DNA of 64,000 nucleotides from Panicum virgatum (GCF_016808335.1 NC_053141.1:20591756-20655755), one strand, 5' to 3'. Numbered from the stretch's first letter, positions 29,173-42,552 are shown. The notes: generated from the sequence alone by a model not told the origin. Numbers and translations: made by a program.

Positions 29173-30530
29173 TCATTTGTCGGGTGGCGGGTCCTGAATC
29201 TCTGTCCACTCGGCGATGATGTCAGCCAGGGCTTGTGACTTGATGGTGGAGCGGGGAAGGAACTCGATGGATAAGGCACATAGTTCCACCGACCACTTGA
29301 CGACCCGTCTGTTGGCATCCCTGTTGTGAAGTATATCGCCAAGTGGGAAGGAGGAGACCACCTTGACGTTGTGTGCCTGAAAGTAGTGGCGCAGCTTCCT
29401 TGACGTGATGAGTATTGTGTAGAGGAGTTTTTGCACCTGGGGGTAGCGCAGCTTGGACTCGCTGAGTACTTCACTAATGAAGTAGACGGGTCGTTGTACC
29501 TTGTAGACGTGGCCTGGCTCGTCTCGTTCGACGACCAGGGCGGTGCTGACCACGTGTGTGGTTGCCGCGATGTAGAGGAGTAGCATCTCCCTGTCTTCTG
29601 GAGCTGTGAGGACGGGTGGAGTTGTGAGGAAGTCTTTGAGTTGCTGAAATGCTACCGCGGCTTCCTCGTTCCACTCGAACTTGTCCGACATCCTGAGAAG
29701 TTTGAAGAAGGGTAGGCCTTCATCGCCGAGCTGGCTGATGAATCGGCTCAGGGCCGCCATGCACCCTGTAAGCTTCATCAGATCCTTCTTGCACCTGGGT
29801 GGCTTCATGAACCTGATAGCGTTGATCTTGGTCGGCTTGGCTTCGATGCCCCGGCTGCTTACCGGACGGGATGCCAAACATGCACTTGGTGGGGTTTAGC
29901 TTCCATTTGAATCTCCTGAGATTTTCAAATGTTTCTTGGAGGTCGGCAATGAACTGATCATTGGACCTTGTTTTGATGATGACGTCATCTATGTAGGCCT
30001 CGGCGTTGCGCCCAATCTGCCCCTGGAGGCATTTCTGGATGGCCTTCTGGTAGGTAGTACCTGTGTTCTTGAGGTTGAATGTCATGGTGTTGTAGCAGTA
30101 CGCCCCGAAGGGCGTGATGAAGGATGTCTTCTCTTGATCCAACTTCTTCAGGGCGATCTGGTGGTAGCCGAAGTAGCAGTCAAGAAAAAAGAGGAGCACG
30201 CACCCAGCTGTTGAGTCAACAACCTGGTCGATACACGGTAGAGGGAAGGGATCTTTAGGGCAGTGTTTGTTGAGATCTGTATAGTCGACACACATTCTCC
30301 ATTCGCCATTTTCCTTTTTTTACAAGGACTGGGTTTGCCAGCCATTCTGGATGTGTGGATGAAACCAGCGGCTAGGAGCCGGGTTACCTCTACCCTAATA
30401 GCCTCCTTCCGATCTTGAGCGAAGCGACGCAGCCGTTGCTTGACGGGCCGCGCCTTCTCGTTGAGATCCAAGGAGTGCTCAGCCTCCTCCCTCGGTACGC
30501 CTGGCATGTTAGAGGGCTTCCATGCGAAGA
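29173..30530 (-). pseudogene. Tat reverse transcriptase and first RNase H
   Basis: On the minus strand, the RT start (30148-30507) includes DLNEKARPVKQRLRRF. A frameshift near 30310 follows, then CVDYTDLNKHCPKDPFPLP and the active-site YIDD (29984-29995) in AYIDDVIIKT. A second frameshift near 29870 leads to the connection and the degenerate RNase H typical of this lineage (29173-29840). It would copy element RNA into DNA. Confidence 0.9.
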
Positions 30531-30596
30531 TGTCCCAGTTGGTGCGGAGGAAGGAGGTGAGCGCTAGTTCCTATGCGGAACCGAGCTCGGCCCCGA

Positions 30597-31270
30597 TCAA
30601 GGCGGTCTGGTCGGGGTGGTCGCCCTGAGGACGATTGCCTTCGTCTGGCTGTCAGGGTGAAGCTGGGACCCTGACGCCGAGTCGTTGGAAGGAATGCGGA
30701 GCTGATCCTTCGCGAGGTCCTTTGCCACCTGGGCGACTAGGGCCTGGTTGTTGCTCCTCTCCAAGGCTTGCGCAGTGTTGATATTTTCCGTCTCGCAAGA
30801 CTGAGAAGTCTTGATGTCGCCACGGATAGAGAGGACTCCGTTCGGAGCCGGCATCTTCAGGAGAAGATACGTGTGGTTTGGGATCGCCATGAACTTGGCG
30901 AGAGCTGGTCTCCCGAGTATGGCGTGGTAGGAGGTCTCAAAAGGCGCCACCTCGAAGATGATGGACTCCATCCTGTAGTTGTCCCGAGTGCCGAAGGTGA
31001 CTGGGAGGGTGACCTTGTTGACCAGAGTTGAGCCAGCACCCGAGATGATGTCGTAGAAAGCTTGGTCTGAGGGGACCAACTTGGTCATGTCGAAGCCCAT
31101 GTCCTCCAGGGTCTTGGCGAAGATGATGTTGAGGGCGCTGCCTCCATCGATAAGCACCCTGGCCAAACGGATCTGGCGGATCACCGGGTTCACCACGAGG
31201 GGGTAAGCACCCGGCCTGGGTAGGTGTACCCAGTGGTCACGTCGGTCGAAGGTGATTGGGATCTCCGACC
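30597..31270 (-). pseudogene. Tat aspartic protease
   Basis: The minus strand gives VLIDGGSALNIIF, the DGG form of the retropepsin active site seen in Tat elements, and HAILGRPALAKFMA further on. The lead-in ITFDRRDHWVHLPRPGAYP is also standard. The frame is open for 200 codons from 31196, but stops flank it. Confidence 0.85.
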
Positions 31271-31852
31271 AGAGGAGAGGCTCAACCGTTGCCTAAACAC
31301 CGAGTTGACATCGTGGTTGTGCAGCTTGATGCTGCGCCGGCAAGACGGCGTGCTGGAGCATCCAAAGATGATGTTTACCACCCGTTGTTCCTCCTCGAAG
31401 GTGCCGGGTGACCTGTTGCCTTGCTCATTGTCCTCGTCTCGCTTGGGCGAGCGGTTTCTACGGCAGTGGCCACAGGAGCTTCTGGAGCTACCAGGCCTGT
31501 CGCGGTCATCAAGCCTGGGTTGCTTGGGCTCTTCCGGGGTGACGCTGTTGGAGAGGGCGCATCACTCGCGCGCCATGTGGTTGGCATCCTTGCGCCAAGG
31601 GAACTTGGCGTCAAGGAGCCTGGTCGAGCTTCTCCTGGTCGAGGGAGGTGCGCTGCTGGGGCCGATCAGCGACGGCGATGGTGTTGTCGGGGCCGCGCTT
31701 GCGCTTGTGAGCCTTAGATGACTCGGCGCGGTCGCGGTTCTTGCGGTGTCATGGAGGACGATCGCCGCTTGGACGCGCCGAGTCGTCGTCCCTTTGTCGA
31801 GGATGGTCGACGGGGTCACGCCGGTCCTTGTGGCGACGGTGTGCACGCTCGG
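31271..31852 (-). pseudogene. Tat gag C-terminal region and protease linker
   Basis: The minus strand is Arg/Asp/His-rich (ERAHRRHKDRRDP at the right end) with many stops and frame changes, as expected for the region between the gag core and protease. It joins 47700 across the Athila-type insertion (duplication CTCGG). I could not place a zinc knuckle with confidence. Confidence 0.6.
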
Positions 31853-33172
31853 TGTTGGTATTTCATAACTCTTACAGAGAATTCCGCAAGCACACGGAAA
31901 TACCATTGTAGCACTTCACCCGGGAGTATTCAGGGTATCTTTTTTTCCACGAGGAACGGTTGTGTAACTGTCTTCTATCTAGATTACCCCAAAGAAGATA
32001 AGAGATAGAGAGACCTTAGGATAGTGTGATTCTGATCTATGGATAGGTTCAAGCGAAGATACACTAATATTTCCACTCGCTCACTTTAGGCACCGGTTTG
32101 ACCCTGTTCTGCCAAGGAATATCCAGTATCGCTCTATGTCGTACCCAGGCGGGGGGGAGTGCACTAACCACGTAGACTGTCTCCGTAGCGGACGGACAGG
32201 GCTGTCACCACCTGCCGTCTACCCCACAATACCAGCTGAGTACGAGACAAACAAAGGTAATCTAAGGCCCAGACACCACGCCTATGCCTTCGACTACTAC
32301 TCTAGAGTCTAGAGTCGCACATGGTTATCCCGTCTTTATCAGGGGCCCTCTTCTAGAGTATCCGCTATGATAACGGATGATGAACTCGCGAACGAATGAG
32401 AACAAAAGAATAACTCTACTAGAACTCACCGAATAGAAGAACCCAGATATGTACTCCAAATGTACCGTATCCGTAGAGGTACAAAGCTGAAGAGACGCCG
32501 ACAAGTCCAGCTCTTCTCCGAACTCCTTCCTCACACACTCCCTAGGCTAATGATACAAAGAGGTGGAGCCTCTCTTCTCTTCTCATTCACATATGAAATG
32601 GTGTGTGTTTTTGGGGGGAGTAATGAATGGATGAATGAGATGGGGGAGGAGAGAGGCCCTTTATATAGTGGTGGAGGTGCCTTGGGGGAGTGGAGATCCA
32701 AGGAATATTCCCCCTTGATCCTCTTCTAATATGGAAACATTATCTCCCCGGGATAAGGATGAGTAGGGGCTACTCCACGTCGAGCTGCACCTGGACATAC
32801 GCTTGTCCATGTTCGGCTGAACCTAGGGGTCGGCCGACCCCCAGGTGCAAGTTCTTCAGCTCTGCTTCCTCTGGTAGGCTGACAGGTGGGCCCTGAGCCT
32901 TATCCTCAAGTGCATCTTGCGTGGCGCGCCCGTTTCCTCTGATTTGTGGGCCCTCCTTGTAAGTGGCATTTCTGGGTAGCAGTATTTTGTGCATTTTATC
33001 GTGTGTTCTCCTGTATTTTCTCTGCTTTGCAGATGTGGGTGCTAGCAGATGACAATTCACCAAAACTCATGGAATTGATTAGTTACAAGCCCTATATCTA
33101 AGTTTGGTGATTAAATATCCTAAAAAGCTGCAGGAGTTGACGGTTAATTTTAGCACTTAAGGACCGTCAACA
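31853..33172 (-). repeat. 3' LTR (1320 bp)
   Basis: Minus strand TGTTGACGGTCC... to ...ATACCAACA. The TATA box TATATAAAG is at about 32660-32668 and AACACACACCAT at 32598-32609 on the minus strand. The palindrome pair is at 32811-32823 and 32826-32841 (GGGGTCGGCCGACCCC). The conserved CAGGTGGTGACAGCCC block is at 32199-32214 (minus). Confidence 0.92.
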
Positions 33173-33209
33173 GCACCCCCACACTTAGCCCTTTGCTCGT
33201 CCTCGAGTA
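33173..33209 (-). promoter_or_regulatory. Hairpin and polypurine tract
   Basis: On the minus strand TTTACTCG (33202-33209) pairs, with one mismatch, with CGAGCAAA (33190-33197) around AGGA, followed by GGGCTAAGTGTGGGGGTGC up to the LTR at 33172. Confidence 0.82.
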
Positions 33210-36200
33210 AAGTTTGAAGGACTAAAGCGGATGCCACTCCTTGAACATAACCTGCATACAAGTTATTCCAAGCTTCTTCCAGTTTCTGTGAACTTTTGAG
33301 TGGCTACCATGCTTTCTTGGGTAATTGAAGAATGGAATGAAGCAGACTTTAGGTTCCTAGATCTCCCTACTCGGAAACTTGGGTTTTATTTTTTAAAACA
33401 AAAGCATAGTCTTGCTCCTCAAATTATTTTCTCGAATCTCTCTTTTTGTTTCAGAACCTCACCAAGGCAAAGTTGTTGCCTTCTTTTCTCCTACCATCTA
33501 ATCTGGCTTATGTGGAGCTCAGGGTAGGGGTAAAGAGGCATGTTTGCTTTGCTTATGTTGTTATGTCAAAAACAAGATCCAAGCAGAAACGAGTCATACA
33601 ACCTAATCAAGAGGTGCAAGTGTGTGAAGTATTTTTTTGGTGGATAGTGGATGAACTCCATTGGATAATCCATCTCTCTCTTTGTATTATTTTTTTCTTG
33701 GACATGGGCTATATATATTTTTTTCCTTCTCTTTTTTTTTTTGACATGTCTTGTGCACATGTGGCATACCTTCTTTTGGGTATGCATCTTTTCTCTCTCT
33801 TTTTTCATTGTCATGCCTTTTGGGCATGTGGCATACCTTCTTTGGGTATGCATCTTTTATTTTTTTTTGTATAGCCCATATCCTTGATGATAACCTTGAC
33901 GAGAGAGACATGATAGACTTGGAGTTTTATTTTGTGGGTGGATGGAAATGATTGCTATCTTCCAGTGTAGAAGTATAGCATGTGAGTGGACGTGTACGTG
34001 ATCTTGATCAAGAGAGTATGACAAGTCTCTAGCAAGGGTCAAAGAATTTGACAAAACTCAAAGAAAAGTCAAACTACATATGAGGGTTTGGTCATGAAAA
34101 TCTAATTTTGGCCTTGGTAGGAATTTGTAATTTGAGGAGACAAACCATTGCGCTTTTTTTTGGAAAAGAAATCCCAAGTACCTTGTAAGGAAGAGCATGG
34201 TTCCATTCATCCAATTATATCACATTCGTCAATTACTTAGATAGCATGGGTTCCCTATGATAATGATTGTTCACAAGAACCAGCGAGAATGCAAGGAATA
34301 AAGAGTATGCAAATTTATTCATGAAAGCGCATGGAGAGCAAGGCCCTTCTTCGCATTGCGATTTGGAGTTGAAAATTTCATATCAGAATTTATTTGAACA
34401 GGGAGGTGTGAGTTTAGGATGCAAACCAGCGTGATGGATGAAGAAGGGCTGTACAGGCCTCCTTAGAAGTTTGGCGGGCCTCGGGGACCCGGCCGACCCT
34501 TTAGTTGGCCTGCTAGGTCCTGTCTTTGGCATGTTGCTTGGAGCAGGTCTGTCGGTGTCATGCGTGATGTTGGGGGACAGATCTCGAGTGAGTTTGCTCC
34601 TTGTGCTTTCGAGAGATCTCCCCCACATTTATTCTTGTACATGCTTTTATTCAACAAAACAATGGTGGAAACAAGCAAGGACTCTACTGGTTGTAAAGAC
34701 CGGGAAGTCTAAACTTTTATTGAATTTGAAAAAGCCTAAATTTCTTTTATTTTGTTTTTTTAGTTATTCTATTTTTTTATTGCTTCTATGTTTTTTTTTC
34801 ATGGCAAGCTAGGCGTGATGGGTAACTTAGCAGGTTGGAAGCATGAAATGAGGATGCATGAGTTACGGGATTCATACCTGAAAGAACTTACCTAGCATGA
34901 ATGATAATGCAATAGTTAAGCTTCGTGAAGCAAAGCTTTGCACTTTGTTCTGCTTAGTTCCTCGTGCACCTTTCCTCCATGGAACTAGGGAGTGTTGTAT
35001 GAGTATCTGGTTGCTGCATGCTACTCCTTGGTCGTTTTCTTTTTATTCCCTGCAAAAGGTTAGTAGACAACAAATACTGGAGGCATGTTTAAAGAAGTTT
35101 TGAAAGGATTTTATCTTTGTCTTGAGATTAGTTGTTCACATCCATGCTTAAGGAAGATCAGATTTTAAAGATTCAAAAGCCATGGATCCCAAATTGTTTC
35201 CATTATTTTATTTCATCATCATTTTTTTTCAAGAGAGAGATATACTTTTTTTTGGAAGGGTATTTATTGTTGTTCACCAAATTTTAATCTTTTTAGCAAA
35301 ACTCAAACAAGGCTGGGTTAAAACTGCATGAACATAAAGGGGTATTTTGGCAAAATACTCACAGTGCACCTTGAAAGGTGATTTGTACCTCCTTTGTACG
35401 TTGTGCATTTTTTCTGTACATCTCGAGCCTTGATTTACCTCCAGTATGAATTTAGCTTCAGGACTTCCCTATCTGTTTGCAATCTTCCTACAGGGGTTAG
35501 TCCGTAAAATATATACATCCAATGCCTATGAAAGTATAAACTCTGACGGTTCATTGATTAAAGTTGACATGAAGTCTCATTTGATCAAAGATCCCAAGCA
35601 CTAGGCTAAAACCAGAGCATACCAAAAAATAGGCAAAGGTTGCATACATTTGAAAGATCAAGCTATGTTCAAAAGGAGATAAAAATGAGTGAAGGATCGG
35701 TGAACATTGACTTACCTTGACACATACCTGAGTGTACTTACCAGCAGCGTATATGGATGGAAGTCTTGGAGTTGCTGCAGTGGTGGCATGGTTGCATCTG
35801 TATGTCCATGACTCTTCCCTTTTGATGCGGGCTGAAACGGAGGAGGACACCATGCCTACTCAGGCGAATAATCAAGGCCAGGTCGTACACATGGCTAGTG
35901 TGTAGAAACCATAAACCTTGGTGGCATGATCCATTGGCACAACGCTTTGGGATTGGAGGTGCAAAGTACGTCTCCTTTCTTTGCATATGAGCATGTGCCA
36001 AAAGGGGTGGAATAGTAAAGCCCCGGATTGTAAGAGGAGCATTCCTCTTCTTTGCGTGCGTTGGGGCTGCTAGCGACGCTATGCAAAGTTGACAGTGGAT
36101 GAGAGTTATGCAAGGCTTTGCAAAGCGCGCGAGAGCAAGGTTGGGTGGAGCCAAGTGGTGAAATGTTTTTCTGCTGAAGTGTAATGCCATAGCTTGAAGG

Positions 36201-36719
36201 CGTGCACACAAGATAGCCTTTGATGTGTGTAGAGCTAGCTGGCTCACTCTCACTCCCTTCCTTCCTCACTCCCCTTTTTTTTATATATACCCTCTTTTTT
36301 TCTCTTTTTTTGTTTTCCTTATTTTTCTTCATCTCTCTATTTTTTTCATTTTCTTTAGAAGAGTAGGCTAATATCAATCTTGGTAGGGACGGATCTTATC
36401 GCGGGGTGATTACCAATGTCCCCCACAATTGGATTGTGTCATACGACACTAAATCAAGTGTGCAATGTTGGTGCCTCCTTCAGAGTGTGCTCCATCGCAG
36501 GTGTACCATAGTGTTGATGTAGCCCCCATGTTTCCGGTCATCATATGTCCCCTGTTCTTCTCAATCTTAACCTGCATTGGTTAGGGCCAAGAATACCCGA
36601 AGGTGCATACTAAACTGAAAACATGTTCATGCTTATTATAAAAGAAGGAATTTTTTTATATATTTATACTCTTTTTTTTTGACAATCCGGGTTATCTCCC
36701 GGCAGCGCTTCGTTTAAGG
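33210..36719. other. 3.5-kb non-coding 3' region of the RT-less element
   Basis: No credible gene on either strand. It is A/T-rich with T-runs. GTGGCATACCTTCTTT with GGGTATGCATCTTTT occurs twice, 33757-33793 and about 33828-33859. The position, between the protease-like region and the polypurine tract, corresponds to where pol or a second ORF would lie in related elements. Confidence 0.6.
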
Positions 36720-38514
36720 TCATGAGCTCGACCATGGGGGCTTCTTCCTGCAGCTATCAACTGGTGGTGTAGCCCTCGCCTTCACCCCCGTCTGTCGATT
36801 GTGCTTAAGCTGCAGGGTTAGCACGAGAGTGCAACCACGAAATTTACAATGCTTATGATAAACAAACACGTCTACAACCATCCTTCTAAATGTTTTGCTA
36901 GAGAGAGTTTTAAGTAGGTTACAGCTCGCGAAAGCATTCGTGGTGCAACAAGCGGCTGACTCTGGAGGGGTGCTAAAAGAGCATGGTGGTGGTGTTTCAA
37001 GGATGAAGCTACCATGCTCATCTATGGAATCTTTTTCTTCGCACTCCAGAGATAGTGCCTCACTAGACTCCCTAGCCCAATGGTTTTCTATCACGAGAGG
37101 TTCATCGTGGAAGATCAAGGTTCTTTCTCAATCTTCATCGAGAACAACACAATGTGGGCTAGTGGGATGATGCTCAAACTCGATCGTGGATGATGAGGTT
37201 TGCACTATCATCTCGAGCGAGTTCTGCTTGGGAAAAGGCTTCGCCGAAGGATTTTCTAAGCAAGGTGTGGCAGAAGTCATTTTCCCATGTTTCTCGAATA
37301 GGCTCCCTAGAGGTGTATGACGAAGGTTGTCTGGAGGGCAGCCTATGAGAAGATCAAAACTGAGGACATCAAAGATGTGAAAGTCAAGGTTGACCTCGAT
37401 TTCGTCTATAGTAATTGGCACAGCACTTGCGACCCCTCGGCACTCAAGAATGTGTCCAAAGGGACAACTTTCTAAGAGTTTGCTGGATGGTGTTAGTGAA
37501 ACACTACCTAAGAGAGAGTGTGCCAAGTGCCATGGCATGATATTACCCTCCACATTGGGAAAAAGTTGGGCTTCTACTGTGATTCCCCGTATGGAACATG
37601 GAATGATCGTGTAGGGTGACTCAATCCAAGCTGCTTCGGAAAAGTCTACTATTCTATTTGACTGTTCCTCCCTGATGTCTTCTTTGAGAAGTGCGTCATT
37701 GAGAGGATCGGGAGGAGAGGCAATGTTTGGAGAGATGAATGTTGACATAAGCATCATCTCTACGAATGGGTCGTGATCATCATGATGCTCCACCATTGGA
37801 TTTTCCGGGCAGGAGATAGGAGTGGTGAAAGTAGTTTCCCCGAAATCATGCCCGAGCTCCCTTGCGATGATTTTTCTCGGAGAAAGTTTTCTAAAGGGAG
37901 CCTATAAGAAGATCAAAATCGATGATCGGGTAGACATGGAAGTCTAAGCGAACCTCGATTTTATCTATCTTGACCGGCACTGCTCGTGGGATCCCTCGAC
38001 ATTCAAAGAATAGTCTTGAAGGACTTCGAAAGAGTCTATCGGTCGGGTCTAAAGGCATGCTTCCTACGAAGGTTTCTTTGAGAAATTCGGACATGATGCA
38101 GGCCTCGGCAGTGGGGTCATGAAGGGCTTCTACGGCAGTTCCTCTTATTGAACAAGAAATGGTTGTGGAGTGTGAGCTAATTCGAAATGCTTCAGAAGAG
38201 TGTTTCATTCCCTCCAACCATTCCTCGTTCATGGATTTTTCTAGGAGAAGAAAGGGATGCCGTAGGTCTCCTATCACAAAGGTAACTCGAGGTGTGTGTA
38301 AGCATTTCATAAAGATAATCCTTGAGTTGGGAAGAGAACTTCGAAGATTGAATTTCTTCTTCCTTCGATGTTCGTGGTTCGGGAGAGGGCTCAACAGACG
38401 AATCTAGGGATGTGGAAGGTGAAGGGTTGGATTCGGCTGATGAGGGGCTCTCATGGTGCGACCGGGACTTGTGCTGGGGCTCACGAGGATAGGAAGGAAG
38501 AGAATACTTTCTTA
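36720..38514 (-). pseudogene. Gag C-terminal part and two tandem retropepsin-like domains with altered active sites
   Basis: On the minus strand, a Ser/Pro-rich gag tail (38192-38514) leads, after a frameshift, to a first domain (37891-38394) with CSIRGTAVEALHDPTAEACI, FFECRGIPRAVPVKIDKIEV and DFDLLIGS. After a stop and linker a second domain (37128-37796) repeats CSIRGITVEAQLFPNVEGNI, LECRGVASAVPITIDEIEV and SFDLLIGC. The retropepsin D[ST]G is DPT in the first and NVEG in the second. A C-terminal piece follows (36720-37118; VYHKHCKFRGCTLVLTLQL). Two copies in a row with conserved outer motifs but altered catalytic motifs suggest a structural role, or simply decay after duplication. Confidence 0.7.
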
Positions 38515-38519
38515 AGATG

Positions 38520-41500
38520 TGTAACACCCGGTTTATAAAAGGACATAAACCGAGCAATCATATACGTGCCAGGATCAAGTCACACATATATACAATAGAA
38601 TGAACAGTATATCACAGCACATATCACATAAAAGATATAATAAAGCGAGTATGAATGTTATTTATTACAATAATGACAAAATGTCTAATACATAGTATGC
38701 GGAAGCGTAAAACATATACGATAACTCTCGTCGGAAGCTGAGCAGGGCGCCATAGGGACGTCGACTGGGAGACGAACGCCTAGAAGTCCTCGTACTCCTG
38801 GTAGCTTCGGGTGAACTCCCTCGCGTCGGCAGGAACTGAGCAGCAGTAGAGTATCCCCAAGAGGAAAAAGAGTAGAGTAGGCAAGAGTGAGTACACAACT
38901 TGTACTCAACAAGTATAACACAAACTATGAGGCTCTAAGGTTGGCTGACTCAACTGCATTAGCTTTTAAGTCTTGGCAAAATTTTATTAAAGCTAATTAC
39001 TACAAGTTGATGAAATTACCATAAACCCAGTTACATAGTAATTATTCAGAATTAATTATGAACTACTGAGAACCAAACCAAACCAAGCCACCCGGGGAAA
39101 CCTGCCTCACCAAAGGAAGATAACCCCACTAATCAAAAGGAGGATCTGGGCCGCTCATGACCGTGAGCACGGCTAGTATACCAGTTTTACACTCTACAGA
39201 GGTTGCACATCTTTACCCACAAGTCGTGAGCTACGCTAGTTATTCATCACACTTCCTTAGGTGAGATGGCTAGCAAACTCACTACGAGGCTGTTACAAAG
39301 GATCTCGTTGATAAGGCGTAACCGCGAAGAGTTAGATCGGCGACGATGGGGCCCACCTCTGGGGGTACAAGCACAGGAGCATAGCCCCAAGCACAGACCA
39401 AGCTGGAGGAGCAGGGACCATTGAAGCTTACCACCCTTTGCCCCGCAGGTAAGTTACTCCAAACCAAAAAGACCTAATTAGTAAGCCAAGACCATCCCAT
39501 TCCAGTCTTGTGGTAGCGCTGTTGTCCCAGGTTGTCGCTCTATGAACCGGTCCTTATGGAGAGTGGCCAACCAAGCACTAAGCACCGTGCTGGCCCTCTA
39601 AACCATGTTTCTAACAAAAACCAGTTTTAACGAGACGTGAGCCCCTCAAATGGGCCACTCTCATAATTAAGTTGCATATACCATTAATCAAATTAATTAA
39701 AAAGGACCAAGTGTGTTATAGCGCAGCAACCTAGCACAACTAACCAAAATGCATCCCAAGGGATATATAAAGGATATAAAGTGGCTAGGAAAGTCCTTAT
39801 AGGCATATAGTATTAAAATGCAGTATGAAATTGTGATTAAAGGTGATAGGTGGTGTTCATGTTATACTTGCCTTCCTCAAACTGTTTCTGCTGCTCGAAC
39901 TGCTCAGAAGATGGCTCCTGGTACTGGTACTGGGGCTCCTCAGATGGATCAACGTCTACTCACGAACACATGGCCAAAAACAATGCACAACATAAACATA
40001 CATGCAAACAAAGGCTAACACTAAGAAACAATACAACAATACATAAAAACAGCAAACAAAACTAAGCTAGAACTATTCTACGCGTTACAACGATAGCGTG
40101 GACATAAAGAACGCCTAAAACGGAGCTAGAATGCGAAAACTAGAGCAAAAACAAGGTCTAGGGGCTTTTCTGCAAAAACCAGGGACTAAAACGTAACTAA
40201 ACTATAGATCCAGGGGCTAACACACAAAACTGCACATCCAGGGACGGCGGGTTCAATTTCTGGATAGCTCAGGGGGGTCTGTGCAAGATTTTGGGCCCAT
40301 CTGGAATTAATTTTGAAGGCGCATGGACCGCGGGTTGATTTCTAGAAAACCTAGGGGCTCTTTAGCAAAAGTGTCAGGCCGAAGGGGTATGTTTAGATCT
40401 GATCCGCTGAATCTCGATCCGGCGGCTCAGATCTGATGGGCTCTGGATCTAATCATGTGCGTCCGTGATGGATCGTGCGGCTCAGGCAAAGGGGGCGCGG
40501 GGGCGGCGGCGCTGGTCGCCGGGGTTCGTTCTCCGCGGCGGCGCCACGCGGGAACTCGCCGGAGTTCAGCCAAAACGTGACCCGGAGGCTGTTTTGACTC
40601 GGGTTTGGCTCAAGAGTGACGTGCGCGACATCACGAACCCAAATACGGGTTCACGGCGAGCAGAAACAGCGGACCACGGCAAGGCGGCGCAGCAACACAC
40701 CGGTGAGTAAATTCGCGCGCGCGAAGAGCAGAGAGCGGCTAGGCCCGAGCGGGACTAGATCACGAGCAAGAGGCGAGCACGGCGGAGCTTACCAGGGGCG
40801 TGATGCAGGCGGGGGTGCGGTGCAGGTAGGTCGGCGGTGAGCTCGAGCGGCAGAGTGACGTCGGGCTTCGCGGAGAATGAGGTGGAGGCGGCTGCAGACG
40901 TCCAGACCCGGCGGCGGAGCTCCGGGAGGAATCTGCGAACCTTCGCACGTAGCCCAGCGAGCGCGTGGGCATCGCAGAGGGGCAGCGGAGCCCCGGGTCC
41001 ACGGCGGCACGGCGTCCTCTGCTCCAACTGCGGGAGTGCGGCTGGCGCTGGGCTAGGGTTTAGGGCGGCGGAGGTGAGGGCAAGCTCGGGGAGGCAGCGG
41101 GGCATTTAAAGGAGGCCCCGGGGATCTGGGCGTGCGTGCGCAGGTAGGTCATGGCGGAATCCCAGCGGGGATCGCGGGAGGACGCTGCACGGCCGGGGAA
41201 GGCGGGGAAGACGGGTATGACATGCGGGCCCGACACGTCAGCGAGGGAAACGGGGAACTGGAGAGCGTGCTGGAGCGGGCTGAGCGCGAGGGAAGTCGGG
41301 CCGCGCACGGGGAGCTGGGCTGGGGAAAATGAAGAAGGAGGCGGGCTTCGGTGGAGGAACGGGTCGGGCTGGGAAGGAAGATCCGGGCTGGGCCGCAAGG
41401 AGAAACGGCCCGGCGGGGAAAAAAGAAAAGACGCTGTGGGCCGGGCTGGTGAGGTTGTCTGGGTTGGTTGCTGGGCCTAACGGGAGAAGGAGCTGGGCCG

Positions 41501-41817
41501 CGCTGGGCCGGTCGCTGGTGCTGGGCTGCCTGGGCTGAGGGTTGGGTTTGGGTTTCTTTCCTTTTTCTTTTTCAAATTCACTCAAATCTATATGAATTCA
41601 AATCAAATTTGAATTCAAACCCTATGCACTCAACCAAATAAAACTTATGTACCAGCATGAATGCAGAAACAAGTTTGCTCTAAGAAAAATTTTAATTACT
41701 TTATGAAGCAAAAAAAATAAATTATAAATGCAAGGCTAAGCAAATTAAATCCTAGAAAATTAAATAAAGCTAATTAAATTTATTATTAAATACTGAAATT
41801 TAGATTAGGGTGTTACA
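38520..41817 (-). mobile_element. Chromovirus-type solo LTR (3298 bp), TSD AGATG
   Basis: Ends TGTAACACCC (38520) and GGGTGTTACA (41817) with AGATG on both sides (38515-38519, 41818-41822). Minus orientation follows from the A/T-rich TGTAACACCCTAATCTAAAT start and C-rich interior, matching 5138-5443. The G/C-rich interior (40480-41530) contains open frames on both strands but no domain. It splits the gag of the surrounding element; removing it with one AGATG rejoins the gag frame. Confidence 0.92.
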
Positions 41818-41822
41818 AGATG

Positions 41823-42430
41823 CGATCTAGGATTTCTCTTCCTTCTGTTGGAGATCGGTGTGCAAACGAACCTCCAGCGGCGATATCGAGATCGTCGGCT
41901 GAGTCCAAGTCTAAACCCATGTAGAAGATGTGCAAGGATACATCTTCGGGTATAGACCAGTCTGGGCATGTAGCTAATAGGTGTGAGAATCTTGCCCATG
42001 CCACACCTATGGACTCCTTCTCCATTTGTTCAAATGCAAGGATTTTACTTCGAAGAGAGGCTGTATGGGATGCAGAAGAGAACGAGAGACAAAAGTCATC
42101 TCGAAGCTCTTCCCAATCATGGATCGTACCCCTCACGTTGTGAGTGTACCATTGTTTCGCCTTCCCCACAAGATAAAAAGGGAACAACTTCCACTTCAAG
42201 GTTTCCTGTGACATGCCTAGTATTACCAAGCATGAACACAGTTCCTCGAACCCTTGCAAATGAAGGTCGGGATCTTCGCTTTCTAAACCAGAGAAGGTTT
42301 GTGCCCGAACCATGGCAATGATGTGACGATGAAGTTCATAGCTAGAAGTCGTGAAAGGCCTTAAAGAGGTTGATGGCTCTGAGAACTTATCCTCGGAGGT
42401 AGAGAGTTGGCGGATAGAAGAGGATGACAT
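41823..42430 (-). pseudogene. Gag N-terminal part of the RT-less Athila-type element
   Basis: ATG at 42428-42430 on the minus strand; about 200 codons are open up to the solo-LTR junction. The retrotransposon gag core is recognisable: LGMSQETLKWKLFPFYLVGK, AKQWYTHNVRGTIHDWEELR and FCLSFSSASHTASLRSKILA. It would form the virus-like particle shell. The frame is intact here and continues at 38514 (IRK...REPQHKSRSHHE). Start chosen because it lies just inside the primer site. Confidence 0.88.
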
Positions 42431-42525
42431 GGTATAAGGATAAAATAAAAGAAAGGATAAAAGAAAAGAAAAGGTAAAAGAAAAGACACACGGGCAACTA
42501 GGTTCGAAGATAACTACAGTAACCG

Positions 42526-42544
42526 TTCCCCGGCAACGGCGCCA
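42526..42544 (-). promoter_or_regulatory. Primer-binding site of the RT-less Athila-type element
   Basis: Minus strand TGGCGCCGTTGCCGGGGAA, 8 bases inside the 5' LTR (42553). This is the common grass Gypsy primer site usually assigned to tRNA-Asp. Confidence 0.85.
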
Positions 42545-42552
42545 GAAATGCT

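Noticed and set aside
40755..41480. Several 100-120-codon frames on both strands
   Set aside because: Compositional frames in the interior of the 38520-41817 solo LTR.
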